NCBI GenBank assembly: GCA_964511185.1
Contig: CAZEDU010000071.1
Coordinates: forward strand, 1-26,394
DNA from: CAZEDU01 sp964511185
Lineage (GTDB): Bacteria > Myxococcota > Myxococcia > Myxococcales > Myxococcaceae
Length of the DNA stretch: 26,394 bases
Direction: 5' to 3'
This document shows, piece by piece, positions 22,501 through 26,394 of this stretch. A program made the position numbers and the translations under genes. How positions within the stretch are numbered: the first letter of the stretch is position 1; every line of letters begins with the position of its first letter. The notes under the pieces were generated by a model. It ran no database searches. It was not told where the DNA came from and saw only the letters and a list, made by a program, of their open reading frames with translations.

Positions 22501-23484
22501 CTACCAGCGCACCACCGCGCTGCCCCACGACATGCCCGCGCCGATGGCCATCATCGAGATGACGTCGCCCTTCTTCAGGCGGCCGGCCCGGTTGGCCTCG
22601 TCGAGCGTGATGGGCAAGGAGGCCGACGAGGTGTTGCCGTAGCGGTGGATGTTGAGCCAGCACTTCTCGATCGGCAGCTCGAGGCGGCTCAAGACCGCGT
22701 CGATGATTCGAATGTTCGCCTGGTGCGCGATGACGTGGTCGACCTGCGAAGCGGTGAGCCCGTTGGCCCGGAGCGCCTCGTTCACCGCGTCGGACAAGGC
22801 GCGCACGGCGAACTTGAAGACCTCTTTGCCGTTCATCGACACCTTGTGCAGCTTCTCCTTGAGCACCTGGTCGTTCATCGGGTGCAGCGAGCCGCCGCCG
22901 CGGATGCAGAGGATGTCGGTGAGCGAGCCTTCGGTGTGCAGGTGCGTGGACAGCAGGCCGCGGTCGGCGTCCTCTGCGGGCCCCAGCACCATCGCGCCGG
23001 CGCCGTCGCCGAAGAGCACGCAGGTGTTGCGGTCGGTCCAGTCGACGATGCGGGTGAGCAGCTCGACGCCGATCACCAGCGCCCGCTTCACCGTGCCGGT
23101 CCGGATGAACTGATCGGCGATCGACATGCCGTAGAGCGAGCCGGCGCAGGCGGCCGACACGTCGAACGCGAACGCCTTCTTCGCGCCCAGCTTGGCCTGC
23201 ACGAACGCGGCGCACGCGGGCATCGGCATGTCGGGCGAGATGGTGCCCACCACGATCATGTCGAGCTCTTCGGGTTGGGTGCGCGCCATCTCGAGCGCCC
23301 GGATCGCCGCCTTCACCGCCATGTCGGACGAGGCTTCGTCATCCGAGGCCTGCCGGCGCTCCTTGATGCCGGTGCGCTCGGTGATCCACTCGTCCGAGGT
23401 CTCGACCAACTTCTCGAGATCCTTGTTGGTGATGACCTTTTCCGGGGCGTAGGAGCCCGTTCCGATGATTTGGCTGCGCAGCAC
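22501..23484 (-). CDS. fabH: 3-oxoacyl-ACP synthase III
   Basis: A 327-residue enzyme that starts fatty-acid synthesis by condensing acetyl-CoA (or branched acyl-CoA) with malonyl-ACP. The catalytic triad is C113 ('DVSAACAGSLYGM'), H254 ('VIAHQANIRIIDAV') and N284 ('RYGNTSSASLPI'). The N-terminus 'IIGTGSYAPEKVITN' and 'TSDEWITERTGIKERR' are typical. The start is a GTG at 23484 with AGGA 7 bases upstream. plsX ends 131 bases upstream. Confidence 0.98.
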   Translation of the reverse strand: MLRSQIIGTGSYAPEKVITNKDLEKLVETSDEWITERTGIKERRQASDDEASSDMAVKAAIRALEMARTQPEELDMIVVGTISPDMPMPACAAFVQAKLGAKKAFAFDVSAACAGSLYGMSIADQFIRTGTVKRALVIGVELLTRIVDWTDRNTCVLFGDGAGAMVLGPAEDADRGLLSTHLHTEGSLTDILCIRGGGSLHPMNDQVLKEKLHKVSMNGKEVFKFAVRALSDAVNEALRANGLTASQVDHVIAHQANIRIIDAVLSRLELPIEKCWLNIHRYGNTSSASLPITLDEANRAGRLKKGDVISMMAIGAGMSWGSAVVRW

Positions 23485-23615
23485 AGTTCGTTCCTGGCGT
23501 TCAACCGCGTTGCAACGCTTAGGCGCGGGGGTCTCTATCCCTAAACCTGTGCCCCTGTCACCTCGCTTGGGCTGCGTAGCGTCTCACGCAGGTGCGAAGG
23601 GGGTTTCGCTTCTCC
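23485..23615 (-). other. plsX-fabH spacer
   Basis: This is the largest gap inside the fatty-acid cluster (131 bases). It contains a 6-base-pair hairpin, CTGCGT/ACGCAG at 23572-23577 and 23586-23591 with an 8-base loop, that lacks a T run. No ORF or clear promoter was seen. It may hold a promoter or a weak control site. Confidence 0.35.
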
Positions 23616-24662
23616 TCACGGCCCTTTACGGGCCTTTGACCGCTTCGCCGGGAGCCAGGTTTGGGCCCTGGCCATCGCCGCCTTCAGCTCGGCGAGCATC
23701 GGCGAGCGGGCCTGCTGCGCCGCGACCTTGAGCGCGTTGTGGATGGCCTTGGCGTTCGAGCGGCCGTGCGCCACCACCACCGTGCCGTCGACGCCCAAGA
23801 GCGGCGCGCCGCCATACTCGGCGTAGTCGACCACCTTCTTGAGGCCGGCGAAGGTCGGCTTCATCAGCAGGGCGCCCAGCTTCTCGGACAAGCCGCTCTT
23901 GTCGATGGCGCTGCGGATGAGCCCGGCGACCGCCATCGCGGTGCCTTCCGAGGTCTTGAGCACGATGTTGCCGGTGAACCCGTCGGTGGCGACCAGGTCG
24001 ACCTCGCCGGAGAAGATGTCCTTGCCCTCGACGTAGCCGACGATCCCGAGCGGCGAGGCCTTGAGGAGCGCGAGCGCCTCGCGGGTCAGCTCGGTGCCCT
24101 TGGCCTCTTCTTCGCCGTTCGAGAGCACGCCCACCCGAGGCGCGGCGACGCCCAGCACGCAGCGCACGTACGCGTCGCCCATCACCGCGAACTGCGCGAG
24201 CTGGCTGGCGCGCACCTCGACGTTGGCGCCCGCGTCGATGAGCAGGCAGTGGCCTTCGCCTTTGAGCGTGGGGAGCAGCGCGCCGAACGCCGGCCGCTCG
24301 ACGCCCGGGAGCCGGCCGAGCACCAGCAGCGCGCCCGCCATCACCGCGCCGGAGTTGCCCGCCGAGACGATCGCGTCGGCGGTGCCGACCCGGCACAGCT
24401 CGAAGCAGACCCGCATCGACGAGTCGGGCTTCTGCCGGATGGCTTGCGAGGCGTGCTCGTCCATCGCCACCACCTCCGACGCGTGGCGAAGCGCCACGTT
24501 GGGCGGCAGCGGCTTGCCGGCCGGCAGCGAGGGACGAAGGCGGCGCTCGTCTCCGACCAGAATGACCTGGTGCTCGGCGTGAGCGCGCGCGAACGACAGC
24601 GCGCCCTCCACCGTGGCGGCGGGGGCGTGGTCCCCGCCCATGGCGTCCAGGGCGAGGCGCAT
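23616..24662 (-). CDS. plsX: Phosphate acyltransferase PlsX
   Basis: A 348-residue enzyme that turns acyl-ACP into acyl-phosphate, the donor for PlsY in phospholipid synthesis. It begins with the signature 'MRLALDAMGGDHAPAATVEG' and includes 'VSAGNSGAVMAGALLVLGR', 'IDAGANVEVRASQLAQFAVM', 'ATDGFTGNIVLKTSEG' and 'YAEYGGAPLLGVDGTVVVAH', all in the usual order. The start at 24662 is set by the signature, and a longer in-frame start upstream is not supported. rpmF lies 25 bases upstream and fabH follows after 131 bases. Confidence 0.98.
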   Translation of the reverse strand: MRLALDAMGGDHAPAATVEGALSFARAHAEHQVILVGDERRLRPSLPAGKPLPPNVALRHASEVVAMDEHASQAIRQKPDSSMRVCFELCRVGTADAIVSAGNSGAVMAGALLVLGRLPGVERPAFGALLPTLKGEGHCLLIDAGANVEVRASQLAQFAVMGDAYVRCVLGVAAPRVGVLSNGEEEAKGTELTREALALLKASPLGIVGYVEGKDIFSGEVDLVATDGFTGNIVLKTSEGTAMAVAGLIRSAIDKSGLSEKLGALLMKPTFAGLKKVVDYAEYGGAPLLGVDGTVVVAHGRSNAKAIHNALKVAAQQARSPMLAELKAAMARAQTWLPAKRSKARKGP

Positions 24663-24687
24663 AGGGAGCGAGCCTTCGCCTGGAGCG

Positions 24688-24870
24688 CTACTCGGTCGCG
24701 ACGACTTCGCGGCCGCCGTAGTGGCCGCAAGCGGCGCAGGCGCGGTGCGGAAGGACCGGCTCACGGCACTTCGGGCACTCGATGACCTGCACGGCCGCAC
24801 CGAGCTTGTTGTTGGCGGCGCGCCGACGGTCGCGGCGCATTTTCGACGTACGCTTCTTGGGAACGCCCAT
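24688..24870 (-). CDS. rpmF: 50S ribosomal protein L32
   Basis: A 60-residue basic protein of the large subunit. It starts 'MGVPKKRTSKMRRDRRRA' (family usual: AVPKRRTSK...R.RRAH) and carries a four-cysteine zinc ribbon, C32, C35, C45 and C48 ('CPKC', 'CAAC'). It is thus the zinc-binding form of L32, as opposed to the cysteine-free form made under zinc shortage. The gene starts 8 bases after the stop of the DUF177 gene and precedes plsX, the order widely conserved in bacteria. Confidence 0.98.
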   Translation of the reverse strand: MGVPKKRTSKMRRDRRRAANNKLGAAVQVIECPKCREPVLPHRACAACGHYGGREVVATE

Positions 24871-24878
24871 GATGCCCT

Positions 24879-25439
24879 CTAGTTCAGCTTGATGTCCTTC
24901 AACGCGGCGAGGCGCGGGTCCAACACCTTGCGCTCACAACCGCACTCCCGCTCGTTCAGGTTCTGCCCACACACCGAGCAGAGGCCTTTGCAATCTTCCC
25001 GGCACACCACCGACACCGGCAGCGCGAGCAATACCTGCTCTCGTAGGATCGGGTCCAGATCGATCGTCCGACCGTCGAAGGGCTCTTGATCCGCGTCGGT
25101 CAGCTCGAAGCTGCCGGCGCGCTCCGTCCGGCCGTCGTCGTCGGCCTCGGCGGAGGCGGCGGCGGGCCGGTGCGGCACCAGGTTCAGCGTGAAAGCGCCC
25201 GGCAAAGACAGGCGCACGTCGGTCAGGCAGCGCTTGCACGGCGCGGTCAGCTCGGCCTTGAAGCCGCCATGGAGCAGCACCCCGCCGCTCACGCGCGTCA
25301 GGCGGACGGTGTACGGCAACGCGCCGCGCGCCTTGAAGCCGCCGCCGTCCTCGGTCAGGAGCTCGTCGAGCGTGCCCGTCGCGACCTGCTCCGACAGCTC
25401 GAGGCCGGACTCTTTAATTTCTTCAATCTTTACAACCAT
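24879..25439 (-). CDS. DUF177/YceD-family protein
   Basis: A 186-residue protein of the YceD/DUF177 family, a conserved neighbour of rpmF that has been linked to ribosome (23S rRNA) maturation. Residues 60-75 carry 'APCKRCLTDV' (C68, C71). The C-terminal part has 'DLDPILREQVLLALPVSVVC' followed by a cysteine-rich stretch (C146, C150, C154, C157; 'CREDCKGLCSVCGQNLN'). The ATG at 25439 is chosen as the family start ('MVVKIEEIKESGLEL'); an upstream in-frame ATG would lie over the promoter. It is the first gene of the long minus-strand locus and of the fatty-acid cluster. Confidence 0.9.
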   Translation of the reverse strand: MVVKIEEIKESGLELSEQVATGTLDELLTEDGGGFKARGALPYTVRLTRVSGGVLLHGGFKAELTAPCKRCLTDVRLSLPGAFTLNLVPHRPAAASAEADDDGRTERAGSFELTDADQEPFDGRTIDLDPILREQVLLALPVSVVCREDCKGLCSVCGQNLNERECGCERKVLDPRLAALKDIKLN

Positions 25440-25467
25440 TTGACGGACTGCCTGGAAAGGGCCGCGC

Positions 25468-25497
25468 AATATACGGAGCCGCGGCGACCCAAGTCAA
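25468..25497 (-). promoter_or_regulatory. Sigma-70-type promoter of the DUF177-rpmF-plsX-fab locus
   Basis: On the minus strand TTGACT (25492-25497) is a -35 box with one mismatch and TATATT (25468-25473) is a -10 box with one mismatch, separated by 18 bases. The predicted start near 25461 leaves a leader of about 22 bases before the ATG at 25439. It is the clearest promoter in the window. Confidence 0.72.
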
Positions 25498-25556
25498 ACC
25501 GCTGGGAAAGACTTCTTGTTTCGACGGATCCCCAGACGTTAGGGTCTGCGCCGCCG

Positions 25557-26394
25557 ATGAAGACGGTCGTCCTGCGAACGAGCTTTGGGTTGGCGCTGCT
25601 GATCGCCTGCGCCGCGGGGGCCGCCGAGCCGGTGCTGCCGCAGACCGCCGAGTCGAAGCGGGCGCAGAGCCAGCTCGAGGCGGGCGACTTCGAGGACGCG
25701 GTGAAGACCATCGAGGCGGCGCTGGCGCAGCCCGAGCTGAGCGACCTGGAGCTCGCCGAGCTGTACCGCCTCTTGGGGCTCGCGCGCCTCTATTTGGGAG
25801 ATCAGGACGCGGCCCGCGCGGCGTACGAGAAGCTTTTGCAGGCGCGCCCCGACTACGAGCTGCCCAAGACCGAGGCGCCGAAGATCCGCGCGCTCTACGC
25901 CCGCATCAAGGAAGACATCAAGAAGCGGCGGGTGCGGCCGGTGGTGATCACGTTCGAGCCGGTGACGCAGGCGAAGCCCGACGAGCCGCTGCCCGTGCGC
26001 GCGCGCATCGAGGCGTTGGCGCTCGGCTCGAAGGCGAAGCTCTACTACCGGCGCGCGGGGCGGCAGGCCTACAGCTCGGTGGACTTCCAGCGCGACCCGC
26101 GCGAAGGCGAGATCTTCACCGCGACCCTCCCGGCGATCGAGCTGCCCAGCGAGGACCGCGCGTACGAGCTCGAGTACTACCTGGAGGTCGCGGACGCGGC
26201 GCAGCGGCGGTTGGCGGGCCGGGGCGACGCGCTCGCGCCGCTGGCGCTGACCGTCGCGCCGCGAAAGGCCGGCGCGGGAAAGCCCGAGGTGGCCACCGAG
26301 GCGCCTTGGTACAAGAGCCCCTGGCTCTGGGTGGGCGTCGGCGCGGTGGCGGTGGGAGCGGCCACGGGCGCGGTGATCGTCGCGACCTCGCGGC
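25557..26394 (+). CDS. TPR-domain exported/membrane protein, 5' part (cut by window edge)
   Basis: An open frame of 279 codons with no stop before the window end. It starts at an ATG followed by a signal peptide ('VVLRTSFGLALLIACAAG') and a short helical-repeat part: 'AQSQLEAGDFEDAVKTIEAA', 'YRLLGLARLYLGDQDAARA' and 'YEKLLQARPDYELP' read as TPR-like repeats at about 35-105. A beta-rich domain follows at about 128-235 ('VVITFEPVTQ', 'ARIEALALGSKAKLYYRR', 'YELEYYLEVADAA'). A membrane helix near residues 257-276 ('PWLWVGVGAVAVGAATGAV') then has a short cytoplasmic part. This layout (signal peptide, TPR, ligand-like domain, single C-terminal helix) is typical of myxobacterial envelope proteins of unknown function. 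It diverges from the DUF177 gene, and the 117 bases between them contain its promoter region. No named gene is assigned. Confidence 0.8.
   Translation, partial: MKTVVLRTSFGLALLIACAAGAAEPVLPQTAESKRAQSQLEAGDFEDAVKTIEAALAQPELSDLELAELYRLLGLARLYLGDQDAARAAYEKLLQARPDYELPKTEAPKIRALYARIKEDIKKRRVRPVVITFEPVTQAKPDEPLPVRARIEALALGSKAKLYYRRAGRQAYSSVDFQRDPREGEIFTATLPAIELPSEDRAYELEYYLEVADAAQRRLAGRGDALAPLALTVAPRKAGAGKPEVATEAPWYKSPWLWVGVGAVAVGAATGAVIVATSR

Noticed and set aside
1..26394. CRISPR arrays, tRNA/rRNA genes, transposases, integrases and phage genes
   Set aside because: I looked for these on both strands and saw no repeat-spacer pattern, no tRNA-like cloverleaf in the short gaps, and no such proteins.

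Overview
The window is GC-rich DNA, densely packed with genes, from a Gram-negative bacterium that is most likely a member of the Myxococcota (the former delta-proteobacterial myxobacteria). The reasons are the strong GC bias at third codon positions, a DUF4388 protein, large TPR/membrane proteins, an LptE lipoprotein (so an outer membrane with LPS transport), and a conserved gene order that runs from fatty-acid synthesis through glyA and nrdR to riboflavin synthesis. One run of 10 Ns (6696-6705) shows that this is a draft or metagenome assembly. There is no gene-free stretch longer than about 300 bases.

Left part (1-5250): the 5' end of phoH, then a two-gene minus-strand operon (TPR/zinc-ribbon membrane protein, then a DUF4388 protein with a pseudopilin-like tail). 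Divergent from it is a mazG gene that carries an extra C-terminal VOC-like domain. A 239-base intergenic region with a perfect DnaA box follows, then rpsT with a TTG start.

Middle part (5250-11190): a minus-strand group made of an F390-synthetase-like adenylate-forming enzyme, leuS, a small zinc-ribbon membrane protein and lptE. A fatty-acid desaturase gene diverges from the adenylating enzyme only 26 bases away. leuS is broken by the assembly gap, and next to the gap sits about 85 bases of foreign sequence that reads as the C-terminus of XseA on the plus strand.

Right part (11190-25440): about 14 kb of collinear minus-strand genes. In transcription order they are DUF177, rpmF, plsX, fabH, fabD, fabG, acpP, fabF, rpiB, a small lipoprotein, glyA, nrdR, ribD, a cyclic-nucleotide-binding protein, ribE, ribBA, ribH, nusB and an M17-N-domain protein. 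A good sigma-70-type promoter precedes the first gene. The locus joins phospholipid and fatty-acid initiation, acyl carrier protein, one-carbon metabolism, ribonucleotide-reductase control and flavin synthesis. ribBA has a frame break near 13520 and an atypical GTP cyclohydrolase half. At the right edge a TPR protein gene runs off the plus strand.

Most of the window is housekeeping. The points most worth a second look are the MazG-VOC fusion, the divergent RibBA, the chimeric scaffold join in leuS, the large hairpin at 11313-11362, the cNMP-binding gene inside the riboflavin operon, and the stand-alone M17 N-domain protein coupled to nusB. I found no defence island, CRISPR array, integrase or transposase, and no clearly new multi-gene system.
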